DNA of 64,000 bases from contig NZ_CP033875.1 in assembly GCF_002742645.2 (NCBI RefSeq), positions 744,001 through 808,000 on the forward strand, given 5' to 3'. The DNA comes from Caulobacter sp. FWC26. GTDB taxonomy: Bacteria > Pseudomonadota > Alphaproteobacteria > Caulobacterales > Caulobacteraceae. Below the pieces are notes generated by a model. It was not told the DNA's origin. It was given only the letters and a program-made list of their open reading frames with translations, and did no database searches. Shown here one piece after another: positions 17,018 through 25,796 of the stretch. The first letter of the stretch is position 1, and each line of letters starts with the position of its first letter. Both the position numbers and the translations under genes were made by a program.

Positions 17018-19528
17018 GTGAAGTACGTGTTCAGCGCTTACCGTGCGCGCTGGCGGGTTTCGAGCGCGCTTGCCGCGCTCGCGCTCGCCGCCGCGCCGGC
17101 GACTTTCGCTCAAGCCGCTGGCGCTTCGGCGCCGGCGGCCGCCTCGCCCTCGAGCCTGCTGCCGGTCAAGACCGACGCGGCCAAGGGCGCGGTCGTCGTC
17201 ACCCTGCCGGCGCCCGCCGCCGACGGGGTGTCGGGCCGCTTCCTCTATCAGCCCAGTCTCAGCGGCGGCCTCGGATCGACGCCGGTGGGCCTGGACCGGG
17301 CCGCGACGGGCGAGACCCAAGTGCTGATCTTCCGGCGCGTCGGCAAGAAGGTGCTGATCGCGTTCGAGAACTACGGCTTCCGCGCCGTCGGCGGAACGCC
17401 GGAGGAGGCTCGCACCGTCCAGGACAGCTTCCCGGCCTCGGTGGTCTGGACGGGCGATGTGATCGCCGAGACCCCGGACGGCGGCGTCACGGTCGATATC
17501 GCCTCGTTCCTGCTGCGCGACGCCTTCGACATCACTGCAGGCCTCAAGCGCGGCAAGCAGGGCGCCTATAAGTTGGCGCCGACGCTCAGCTACGTCGATC
17601 TGCCGGTCACGGGCGTCTTCCCCGACAACCTCGAATTCGAAACGCGGCAGACCTTCACCACCGACGAGCCGGGGCCCGAGGTCAACGGCATCGTTCCGGA
17701 CGGACGTGCGGTGACGTTCGGCGTCCATCACAGTTTCATCCGCCTGCCGCCGCCGGGCTTCGTCCCCCGCCTCCAGGACCCTCGCACCGGCACCTCGGCG
17801 CAAGTCCTGTTCGCCGACTACGCCACGCCGCTGGATCAGCCGATCGTTCAGCGTCTGGCGCGCCGCTTCCGGCTGGAGAAGACGGATCCCCACGCGGCGC
17901 GCTCCCGCGTCAAGAAACCGATCGTCTACTACGTCGATCGCGGCGCGCCCGAGCCGATCCGCACCGCGCTGATCGAGGGCGGTCGCTGGTGGGCCAAGGC
18001 GTTCGAGGAAGCCGGCTACATCGACGCTTTCCGGGTCGAGGCGCTGCCCGAGGGCGTCGATCCGATGGACGCGCGCTACAACGTCGTGAACTGGATCCAC
18101 CGCCAGACCCGCGGTTGGTCGACCGGCACCACGGTCGTCGACCCGCGTACCGGCGAAATCGTGCGTGGCGTCGTCCAGCTGGGCTCGCTGCGCGTTCGCC
18201 AGGACCGCTTGATCTTCGAAGGCTTGGTCGGGGCGGACAAGACGGGGAAGGGCGGTCCCGACGATCCGCTCAACGTGTCCCTGGCCCGCATCCGCCAGCT
18301 GTCGGTGCACGAGATCGGCCACACCCTGGGCCTAGCCCACAACTTCGCGGGCAGCACCTATGGACGCGCTTCGGTCATGGATTATCCGGCGCCGCTGGTG
18401 AAGATCGACGGCGACCGGCTGGACCTGTCAGAGGCTTACGCCAAGGGCGTGGGGGCCTGGGACCGCTTTGCGATCAACTGGCTATACTCGCAGGGGGCGC
18501 CAGGGTCGGACGAGGCTGCGCGCCTGGACCGCTTGGCGCGCGACGCTCAGGCCAAAGGTCTGCGATTCGTCACCGACGGGGATTCGCGGGGCGCCGCGTC
18601 CGGCCAGCCCTATGGCGCGCTGTGGGACAACGGTCCTGACGCGGTCGCGGAGCTGAATCATGTGCTGGCCGTGCGCAAGATCGCGCTCAGCCGGTTCGGC
18701 TTGGCGAACCTGCCCAAGGGCGCGCCGGCCGCAGACCTCAAGCGGGTCCTCGCGCCGATCTACCTGTTCCATCGGTACCAGGTCGAAGCCGCCGTAAAGC
18801 TGATCGGCGGTGTGGACTATGCGTACGCCGTTCGCGGCGATGGTCACGAAAGCGCATCGATCACAGCCGCCGCAGCGCAGCGCAAGGCGTTGGAAGCGTT
18901 GCTGCGGACCATCGATCCCGCCACGTTGGACCTACCCGATCCTCTGCTGAACCTTTTGTCGTCTGGCCAGTCGGGCGCGCGCGACAAGGCCTACGAGATC
19001 GAGATCTTCCCGACCTCGGGACCGTCGGTCTTCGACCTGGCGACCGCCGCCGAAATGGCCGCTGACCAGACCGTGTCGCTGCTGCTGAACCCGCAGCGGC
19101 TGAACCGGGTGGTCGAGCAGAACCGCCGTGATCCGAGTCAGCTGGGCGTAGGCGAGCTGGCCGAGCGCCTGCTGGCGAGCGTCGCGCCGAGCGGCGACGA
19201 AGGGCGGTTGAGCGACCTGCGTCGTCGCATCCGGGCCCGCGTCGTCGGCGACATGGTCGAGGCGCAGGGCGAAAAGGCGCTGTCGCCGACGGCGTCCGCC
19301 CAGCTCGACGCGGCGTTGCGCACCTTCGGAAGGACTCTGGCCGCCTATCAGGGCGGCGGGGCCGAGGGCGCCCAAGCCGCAGCGCTGTCGCGGGCCTTGC
19401 TCAGCGAGGATCTCGCCGCTCGGCAGGCCCTTGCCGCGCCCCGATCCGGGGCGGTCGAAACCCTACCACCCGGCATGCCGATCGGCGGGGAAGACTGTTG
19501 GTTCTGCGCTCCAAGCGCGGGTTTGTAA
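17018..19528 (+). CDS. Exported zinc-dependent metalloprotease (DUF5117/DUF4953 type)
   Basis: 836 residues starting at a GTG, with a signal peptide (RVSSALAALALAAAPATFAQ). The zinc site HEIGHTLGLAH is at residues 431-441 (HExxHxxGxxH of the metzincin type), followed by VMDYPAP as a Met-turn-like element. The N-terminal part (TPVGLDRAATGETQVLIFRR to VTGVFPDNLEFETRQT) matches the DUF5117 style seen in bacterial zinc-dependent metalloproteases. It begins 16 nt after the TonB receptor stop and overlaps the alternative start of the next gene, so the three genes form an operon. It likely cleaves proteins or peptides outside the cytoplasm. Confidence 0.9.
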   Translation: MKYVFSAYRARWRVSSALAALALAAAPATFAQAAGASAPAAASPSSLLPVKTDAAKGAVVVTLPAPAADGVSGRFLYQPSLSGGLGSTPVGLDRAATGETQVLIFRRVGKKVLIAFENYGFRAVGGTPEEARTVQDSFPASVVWTGDVIAETPDGGVTVDIASFLLRDAFDITAGLKRGKQGAYKLAPTLSYVDLPVTGVFPDNLEFETRQTFTTDEPGPEVNGIVPDGRAVTFGVHHSFIRLPPPGFVPRLQDPRTGTSAQVLFADYATPLDQPIVQRLARRFRLEKTDPHAARSRVKKPIVYYVDRGAPEPIRTALIEGGRWWAKAFEEAGYIDAFRVEALPEGVDPMDARYNVVNWIHRQTRGWSTGTTVVDPRTGEIVRGVVQLGSLRVRQDRLIFEGLVGADKTGKGGPDDPLNVSLARIRQLSVHEIGHTLGLAHNFAGSTYGRASVMDYPAPLVKIDGDRLDLSEAYAKGVGAWDRFAINWLYSQGAPGSDEAARLDRLARDAQAKGLRFVTDGDSRGAASGQPYGALWDNGPDAVAELNHVLAVRKIALSRFGLANLPKGAPAADLKRVLAPIYLFHRYQVEAAVKLIGGVDYAYAVRGDGHESASITAAAAQRKALEALLRTIDPATLDLPDPLLNLLSSGQSGARDKAYEIEIFPTSGPSVFDLATAAEMAADQTVSLLLNPQRLNRVVEQNRRDPSQLGVGELAERLLASVAPSGDEGRLSDLRRRIRARVVGDMVEAQGEKALSPTASAQLDAALRTFGRTLAAYQGGGAEGAQAAALSRALLSEDLAARQALAAPRSGAVETLPPGMPIGGEDCWFCAPSAGL

Positions 19529-19554
19529 TGCGTATCTCAGAAAGAAGGCGTCTC

Positions 19555-21360
19555 ATGACCGCTTACTCCGTCCACCTCATCGAGGCCTGTTCCCGAGGCG
19601 CGCTGATCGTCGCCGCCGGCGTCCTGCTGCCGCTGGCCGCCGCCCAGGCCGCGACGCCCGCCGTGGCGATCGTCAACGCCCAGATCTTCGACGGTACGGG
19701 CGCGGCGCCCTACAAGGGGACGCTGGTGGTGAAGGACGGCCGCATCCTCGACGTCGGTCCCGCCGTGAAGGCTCCGAAAGGCGCTCAGGTGATCGACGCC
19801 AAGGGCGAGGCCCTGACTCCGGGCTTCTTCGACGTCCACACTCACTGGACGCCGGCCGGCGCCCCCAACATCACGCCCAAGATCGCCGACGCCTACGTCG
19901 CCGCCGGCGTCACGACGATCAACGACTTCCACCAGCAGCCGGAGTCCTTCGCGCCGCGTCGCCAGTGGCTGTCGACCCTGACCGCGCCGCACGTCAACTT
20001 TGTCGCCCGTGTCAGCACGCCGGGCGGCCACGGCGCCGACTGGGCCGACGAGGCCACCACCCGCTGGGTCAACACCCCCGAGGCGGCCAAGGCCGCGATC
20101 GAGGGTCTAGCCCCCTACAAGCCCGACGCCATCAAGGCCTTCACCGACGGTTGGCGCTACGGCTCCTCGCCGGACAACACCAGCATGGATGGCTGGACGC
20201 TGAAGGCCCTCACCGACGCGGCCCACCAGCAGAACCTGAAGGTGCTATCGCACACCGTCACGGTGGAGCGCGGCGCGGTGGCGGCCGAAAGCGGCGTCGA
20301 CATCATCGCCCACAGCCTGCAGGACCAGCCGCTCGACGCCGGGACGGTCGCAAAGTTGAAGGCCAACGGCACTTACTACGCCCCGACCCTGGCGGTGTAC
20401 GAGCCGGTGAAGCCGGGCCAGAAGCCGCCGGCCGACGCTGACAGCCCTCGCGCCCAGCAGGCGGCCCGCAAGTTCGGCTACGCCCTGGCCAACGTGAAGA
20501 CTCTGAAGGACGCTGGCGTGCCGATCGCCCTTGGCACCGACGCCGGCATGCCCGGCACAGTGCACGGCTTCTCGACGCTGCATGAGATGGAACTGCTGGT
20601 CCAGGCCGGCCTGACCCCGTCCGAGGCCTTGATCGCCGGCACAGCCACCAGCGCCAAGGCCATGAACCTGCTGGCTGATCGCGGCACGCTGGAGAAGGGC
20701 AAACGCGCCGACTTCGTGCTGATCGCCGGTCAGCCGTGGGTCAACATCGCCGACGTCCGCAAGGTGGAGCGGGTGTTCATCGACGGCAAGGCGGTGTTCG
20801 GACCCGGCTCGACTCGCTCGCCCTTCAACGACAAGCCGACCCTGCCGGTCGCGAAGGCCAAGGGTCCGCTGGTCGACGACTTCGAGCGCGCCGATGGCCG
20901 CACCAGCCTGGACACGCTGCGTCTCAGCGACTTCGACGGCGGTCGCGACCGCAGCGTCGAAGTGCTGCAGACGGTCGACAAGGGCGACGGCGACCATGTG
21001 CTGAGCGTGGCGGCCAAGATGGCCCAGAAGCCAGAGCCCGATGCGGGCGTCCTGCTGCCGCTGAGCCGGGGTTCGGTCCAGCCGGTCGACGTCTCGGCCT
21101 TCAAGGGCCTGACCTTCGAGCTGCGCGGCGACGGCGGCCCGTACATCGTGACGATCAACACTGTCTCGGGCTCCTGGACCGCCAAGGTCACGGCCGACAA
21201 GAGCTGGGCCAAGGTCACCGTGCCGTTCGCCGACTTCAAACGCTCGGGGCGAGGCGAGGGGGCCTGGACCGGGACGGACCTTCTGGAAGTGGGAGTCTCG
21301 GGCTCGCGTCCGGCCGGCCGCAAGTTGTGGTTCGAGCTCGATGACGTGGTCTTCTACTAA
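19555..21360 (+). CDS. Exported amidohydrolase with C-terminal CIA30-like domain
   Basis: About 601 residues. A signal-like N-terminus (LIVAAGVLLPLAAAQAA) is followed by an imidazolonepropionase-type amidohydrolase: ALTPGFFDVHTHWTP with the HxH metal site, LKVLSHTVTVERGAVAAE, IALGTDAGMPG with the catalytic Asp, and KRADFVLIAG. From about residue 440 a CIA30-like beta-sandwich follows (VDDFERADGRTSLDTLRLSD to WFELDDVVFY). The ATG at 19555 has a purine-rich leader; an ATG at 19528 overlapping the protease stop is an alternative. The product probably hydrolyses dipeptides or cyclic amides released by the neighbouring protease. Confidence 0.88.
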   Translation: MTAYSVHLIEACSRGALIVAAGVLLPLAAAQAATPAVAIVNAQIFDGTGAAPYKGTLVVKDGRILDVGPAVKAPKGAQVIDAKGEALTPGFFDVHTHWTPAGAPNITPKIADAYVAAGVTTINDFHQQPESFAPRRQWLSTLTAPHVNFVARVSTPGGHGADWADEATTRWVNTPEAAKAAIEGLAPYKPDAIKAFTDGWRYGSSPDNTSMDGWTLKALTDAAHQQNLKVLSHTVTVERGAVAAESGVDIIAHSLQDQPLDAGTVAKLKANGTYYAPTLAVYEPVKPGQKPPADADSPRAQQAARKFGYALANVKTLKDAGVPIALGTDAGMPGTVHGFSTLHEMELLVQAGLTPSEALIAGTATSAKAMNLLADRGTLEKGKRADFVLIAGQPWVNIADVRKVERVFIDGKAVFGPGSTRSPFNDKPTLPVAKAKGPLVDDFERADGRTSLDTLRLSDFDGGRDRSVEVLQTVDKGDGDHVLSVAAKMAQKPEPDAGVLLPLSRGSVQPVDVSAFKGLTFELRGDGGPYIVTINTVSGSWTAKVTADKSWAKVTVPFADFKRSGRGEGAWTGTDLLEVGVSGSRPAGRKLWFELDDVVFY

Positions 21361-21385
21361 GCCCGCGGACCGACGCTAGGGCCGA

Positions 21386-21409
21386 AGCCCCCGCCGTAAG
21401 GCGGGGGCT
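21386..21409. terminator. Bidirectional terminator
   Basis: AGCCCCCGCC (21386-21395) and GGCGGGGGCT (21400-21409) form a perfect 10-bp stem with a GTAA loop between convergent genes. The plus-strand side continues CTTGTCTTGG. It probably ends the receptor-protease-amidohydrolase operon. Confidence 0.7.
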
Positions 21410-21486
21410 CTTGTCTTGGCGATCAGAGTCGGCGCTGGTCATTAGTCTGTTTATCGAGATGGTCGATCGTAATCGCCCACCTTCCA

Positions 21487-23277
21487 TTAGATTTCCTCGA
21501 TCGCGCTGACGCCGCCCGTTGGGTTGGCGGGAACCCGATAGGACTTGAGGACGAACCGCTCATAGTTTCGATCAAGAACGGTGGTGACGCCGATCAGATC
21601 GATCCGGGCGGAGTCGGGCCGCAGGGTGACCAGCCCGTAGCCCTTGGTCAGATGCTGGCAGAACCGGACCTCCGGGCAGGCCTTTGAAAAGGCCGGGCCC
21701 AGCTCGACGTCGCCCAGCATGTTGCCAAGACTGCTGCTAGTGATGGCGGTGACGCCGAGTTCCGCGGCTACGCGCCGACCTTGGGCGTCGTGGAGTTCAT
21801 TGACCCAGAAGGCGTGGCTGTCGCCCGAGAGCACCAGTGGGCGGCTTCCCGTCTCGGCGAACATTCGGTCCATGCGAGCGCGAGCGGCGGGATAGGAATC
21901 CCAGCCGTCGAATTCGAACGGAACATCGCTCGGGAGAGTCGCCAACTGCTCCAGCCAAGGTCGCAGGATGGGCGTCACCTGAGCAAAGGCCCGCGCCCAG
22001 CCCTCTTTCCCCAGGAAGCGGGCGATGTCGGTGCCGGTCGTGTGCGCCATCACCACCTGATTGCCGATGACCTGCCAAGGCTTTCCAGCCTGCACCGACT
22101 GCTCCAGACGGTCGCGTAGCCAGGCCTCCTGCGCATGACCGTAGACGCTGCGTTCGGGACGGGACATGGAGCGACGGATGGAATCGGCGTCCATCCTGAC
22201 GCCGTAGGGCGCCGCCACCGGGCGGCCCTGGCTGAACGCGGTCAATATCTTCCGCCGGAGCTCGGGATCGGAGACCACCACCGGCTGGTCCGGCACGGTC
22301 AGGTCCACCGCATTCCAGGTCACGTCATTAGGGTCGCGCAGATTGATCTGGCGGTCTCGGCCAAGGAATCGGTTTTCGACCATGATGAGGGTCGCCAGAT
22401 CGCCTAGTTCAAAGGTGCGATTGATCGCGAGCAGTGATACGCCCGGTTCAGGTTCCCGAATGGGAATCCACTCATAGAAGGCGCGGACTGCGGCGTCGCG
22501 ACGATCGCTCCAGACGCTTTCGTCAGGTTGATGATTCTGCGCCCCACCGCTCCAGGAATCATTGGCCGTTTCGTGGTCGTCCCAGACGCAGATCCAGGGC
22601 GCACGCGCATGAGCCGCCTGCAGATCGGCGTCCAGTTTGTAGCAGGCGTGCCGCTCGCGATAGTCGGCGAGGGTGCGCGCCTCGTTCGCGGGGGTGGGCG
22701 CCCGGCCGATTTTCGTTCCGATGCTCATGCCGAGTTGGTCGGGTCCGCCGCCGTATTCGTAGATATAGTCCCCCAGATGCAGAACGAGATCGACACGATC
22801 GAGGTTGGCGATGTCGCGGTAGGCGTTGAAGAATCCGGTCGAATAGAGCGAGCAGGACGCGACGGCGAGGACCATTTCCGACACCGCGCCGACCGGGAGG
22901 GTGCGCGTGACGCCGATGGGGGAGATCTGATCGCCGGCGCGGAAACGATAGCGGTACTCGGTGTTCGGCCGCAGCCCCGCTACATCGACCTTGACGGTGA
23001 AGTCTCGGGCGCTGGTCGTTGTCGCCGCGCCGCGCTGGACCACGTTCTTGAAGCCGATATCGGTTGCGACCTCCCACTCCACGGACACCGCCGCAGCGTC
23101 GGGCCGCAAGGGTGTGGCGCGGGTCCAGAGAATGACCCGATCCTGCAGGGGATCGCCGGAGGCGACGCCGTGCAGGAAGCGGGTGGGCTCTTTGGAGCGC
23201 GCGCTGGCTTTCGCCGCCGTCGCTGCATAGGCGGCCGCGCCCACAAGGCCGAGCGCCGCTCGTCGATCAAGTTTCAT
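21487..23277 (-). CDS. phoD: Alkaline phosphatase D (PhoD) family, Tat-exported
   Basis: 596 residues beginning MKLDRRAALGLVGAAAYAAT, a twin-arginine-type signal. The PhoD N-terminal domain (FLHGVASGDPLQDRVILWTR) is followed by the metallophosphoesterase core: LVLHLGDYIYEYGGGP, WDDHETANDSW, LVLSGDSHAFWVNELHDAQG and a C-terminal cap (VRFCQHLTKGYGLVTL). PhoD enzymes are calcium/iron-dependent phosphodiesterases and monoesterases that release phosphate outside the cytoplasm. It lies downstream of a TonB receptor with a 62-nt gap, so the receptor may import a phosphorylated substrate or product. Confidence 0.94.
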   Translation of the reverse strand: MKLDRRAALGLVGAAAYAATAAKASARSKEPTRFLHGVASGDPLQDRVILWTRATPLRPDAAAVSVEWEVATDIGFKNVVQRGAATTTSARDFTVKVDVAGLRPNTEYRYRFRAGDQISPIGVTRTLPVGAVSEMVLAVASCSLYSTGFFNAYRDIANLDRVDLVLHLGDYIYEYGGGPDQLGMSIGTKIGRAPTPANEARTLADYRERHACYKLDADLQAAHARAPWICVWDDHETANDSWSGGAQNHQPDESVWSDRRDAAVRAFYEWIPIREPEPGVSLLAINRTFELGDLATLIMVENRFLGRDRQINLRDPNDVTWNAVDLTVPDQPVVVSDPELRRKILTAFSQGRPVAAPYGVRMDADSIRRSMSRPERSVYGHAQEAWLRDRLEQSVQAGKPWQVIGNQVVMAHTTGTDIARFLGKEGWARAFAQVTPILRPWLEQLATLPSDVPFEFDGWDSYPAARARMDRMFAETGSRPLVLSGDSHAFWVNELHDAQGRRVAAELGVTAITSSSLGNMLGDVELGPAFSKACPEVRFCQHLTKGYGLVTLRPDSARIDLIGVTTVLDRNYERFVLKSYRVPANPTGGVSAIEEI

Positions 23278-23339
23278 GTCTCTGGTTCCCTGGGAGGGCG
23301 GTGACCGTCGCGCGCGGCGCTCCGGTCACCGACGATGCG

Positions 23340-25667
23340 TCAGAAGTGAGCGCTGACTTCGAACCGCACGGTGCGGCGGGGCCCGGTGATGAAGGTCGGC
23401 ATGCCGAAGGAGTCGCCGGTGTTCCCGCCGTCGACGATGTATTTCTTGTCCAGCAGGTTCTCGCCCATGATTGCGAACGACCAGGGGCCGGATGCGGGTG
23501 TCAGGCCAAGACGGACGTTGAGGATGCCGAAGGCGTCCTGGTATTCATCGACTGTCTTGTCCGAAAACGCCGGGCGAGAGCGGACCTGAAGGTCGCCGCG
23601 ATCGTTGTCGTCGGAGAAGAAGATCTTCGATTGCCAGCTGTAGACGGGGGAGAGCGATAGCTCGCCCAAGCGCGTCGAAACGGCGGCGTTGACGCCGAGC
23701 GCGAACTTGTTGTCCGGGCTGTTGCGGAAACTGTTGCCGTCATAGGCGCCGCCGTTGAAGCGCGCGTGATTGTAGGCGTAGCTTCCGAACACCGACAGGC
23801 TGTCTGTCAGTCGCCAGGTCGCCTGGGTCTCTAGGCCGGTCGCCTTGGCCTTGCCGGCGTTCACTGGCTCAAGACGATCGCCATTCCGTCGGAAGGTCTG
23901 GAAATTGGAATAGTCGAAGCTGTAGATCGACGCGTCGCCATACAGCGCGCCGCTGAAGAGGCGATATTTGATACCCACTTCGGCGGACGACAGTTTCTCG
24001 GCGGGAAGTATGTTGACGGCGCCGGAGGCGGCCAGGTCGATGCTCTCGGGGCGTTTGCCGATCCCATAGACCGCATAGACATTCACGGTCGGCGTCACCT
24101 GATACCGTAGCCCGGCCCGTCCCGTGGCCAGGCTGGAGGAATGGTCGCCCCTGACGACGGCGCCGGCCGGCGTAAGGGTCATCAGCAGGGCGGCTCCGGT
24201 CAGGCGCGATACGCTTTTGGGCGTCGTGACCTGCATGGACACCGCCTTGTCGTCCCAGGTCAGGCGCCCGCCAACAAAGGCCTGAAGCTTATCGGAAAGG
24301 TGGAACGTTCCGTCGGCGAACAGGTCGTAGGTCTCGATGTCGGCCGTCTGCCGCCGGCGATCCAGGTGGAAGGGCTTGTAGTTGGCCGCCGCCGAACCGA
24401 GAGCGGCGTTGACCTGGCTGTTCGTCAGGCCGTTCGGCGCATATCGGTGCAGGGCGCCCGACAGCAGCAGCGCCATGGCGCGCTCGTCGGCGCCGAGGTC
24501 TGTCTGCTGGGAGTTGCTGGCCTTGAAATAGCTGGCGCCGACGAAGCCTTCGAAAGCGCCGTCACGTCGAATGTTGAGGCGCAATTCCTGGGAGAACTGT
24601 TCCCCGTTATTGCAGAGGTCGTAGGCGATGATGTTCGTGGTCGTACCGTCGATATCGCCCGCCTGACAGGCCTTGTACCAGCGATACCCGCTGATCGACG
24701 TCAGGTCTAAGCGCTCGTTCAGGGTCAGGTCGGTGGTTCCGCTAAGGCCCACGATCTTGCGTTGGCTGTAGTCCGCCGCCATGTCGCCGAACGTGCCAAG
24801 GTGTGTCGGCGTCCAGAAGCGCAGGTCGCCCTCGACCGCGCCGGTCTGTTGGTTGCGGGGAAGGAAGACGTTGGACTTGAAGGCGCCGCCGCTGTCGGTG
24901 TTGTCGCGGTCGTATGTTCCCGAGAACCGGAAGTTGAAGGCGTCGGTGGGCGCGTAGCGAGCCGTCAGTCGATAGGCCTGGCCGTCGACGTTGTTGTAGG
25001 TTCCGCCCTGGGTGTTCTTCAGGAAGCCGTCTCGCTGGCGCTGCAGCGCCCCGATGCGAAGGCCGAACGTCTCGTTCACGGGAAGATTGGCCACGGCCTG
25101 CGCCAGTCGCTGACCATGGTCGCCGAGCCCGGCGCGGACCTCCAGGCCCAGCGTGTCGGTCGGCATTTTCTGGAAGGTGGAAATTCCCCCGTTCAAGGCC
25201 GAGCGACCATGCAGGGTCGATTGCGGACCCTTTTCGACCTCAACGCGGTCGACGTCGAACATCTCGCCATAAGCGGAAGCGATCTGCGTGATCGGCACGC
25301 CATCCTGGAAGAGGGCGACCCGCGGCTCGGCCGCCGGCGACGTATCGTCCGAGGTGATGCCGCGTAGCGAAATCCCCGGCAGCAGGCGATCCTGAAGTTG
25401 GATGACCAGGCCCGGCGTCAGCTGGGCGATCCTGTCCAGCTCCGTCACCCCTAGCCGCTCCAGCGTCGCGCCGTCATAGGCGCTGATCGACATGGGCACT
25501 TCTGAAATGCGTTGGGTGCGCTTCTGCGCCGTGACGATGATATCGCCCACGGTTGCGACATCGTCTTGGGTGGGCAGGTCTTGTCCAAACGCTTGTCCAG
25601 CACCAAGCGCGCTGACGCCGCAGCAAAGAGCCAAACGGAAGGCCCATAAAATTCCTTGTGCCGACAT
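23340..25667 (-). CDS. TonB-dependent receptor, 775 aa
   Basis: The signal peptide (FRLALCCGVSALGAGQAFGQ) is followed by a TonB-box-like VGDIIVTAQKRTQRISEVPM, the motif common in alphaproteobacterial receptors. The plug has LLPGISLRGITSDDTS and VDRVEVEKGPQSTLHGRSAL, and the barrel ends GPRRTVRFEVSAHF. An excellent ribosome-binding site (GGGAGGGG) precedes the ATG. The upstream gap holds TGACGTCA and a CAAC-TGTTAT-GTTG inverted repeat, possible operator sites for the adjacent TetR-type regulator. It is co-oriented with phoD. Confidence 0.93.
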   Translation of the reverse strand: MSAQGILWAFRLALCCGVSALGAGQAFGQDLPTQDDVATVGDIIVTAQKRTQRISEVPMSISAYDGATLERLGVTELDRIAQLTPGLVIQLQDRLLPGISLRGITSDDTSPAAEPRVALFQDGVPITQIASAYGEMFDVDRVEVEKGPQSTLHGRSALNGGISTFQKMPTDTLGLEVRAGLGDHGQRLAQAVANLPVNETFGLRIGALQRQRDGFLKNTQGGTYNNVDGQAYRLTARYAPTDAFNFRFSGTYDRDNTDSGGAFKSNVFLPRNQQTGAVEGDLRFWTPTHLGTFGDMAADYSQRKIVGLSGTTDLTLNERLDLTSISGYRWYKACQAGDIDGTTTNIIAYDLCNNGEQFSQELRLNIRRDGAFEGFVGASYFKASNSQQTDLGADERAMALLLSGALHRYAPNGLTNSQVNAALGSAAANYKPFHLDRRRQTADIETYDLFADGTFHLSDKLQAFVGGRLTWDDKAVSMQVTTPKSVSRLTGAALLMTLTPAGAVVRGDHSSSLATGRAGLRYQVTPTVNVYAVYGIGKRPESIDLAASGAVNILPAEKLSSAEVGIKYRLFSGALYGDASIYSFDYSNFQTFRRNGDRLEPVNAGKAKATGLETQATWRLTDSLSVFGSYAYNHARFNGGAYDGNSFRNSPDNKFALGVNAAVSTRLGELSLSPVYSWQSKIFFSDDNDRGDLQVRSRPAFSDKTVDEYQDAFGILNVRLGLTPASGPWSFAIMGENLLDKKYIVDGGNTGDSFGMPTFITGPRRTVRFEVSAHF

Positions 25668-25796
25668 AAATACCCCTCCCTAAAAATTCGTTGGGTGGGT
25701 GCTTAATTGCAGGTGATTGTGACGTCAACATAACAGTTGTCCTAATTGAGGGCGGCGAAATCCTTTCAGCGCCTCCTTAGGGTAGCGAACGGTTGT

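Noticed and set aside
16985-18322. 445-codon minus-strand frame opposite the metalloprotease
   Set aside because: Composition is that of an antisense frame (Arg/Asp/Val-rich) and the plus-strand protein has a clear zinc site and signal peptide.
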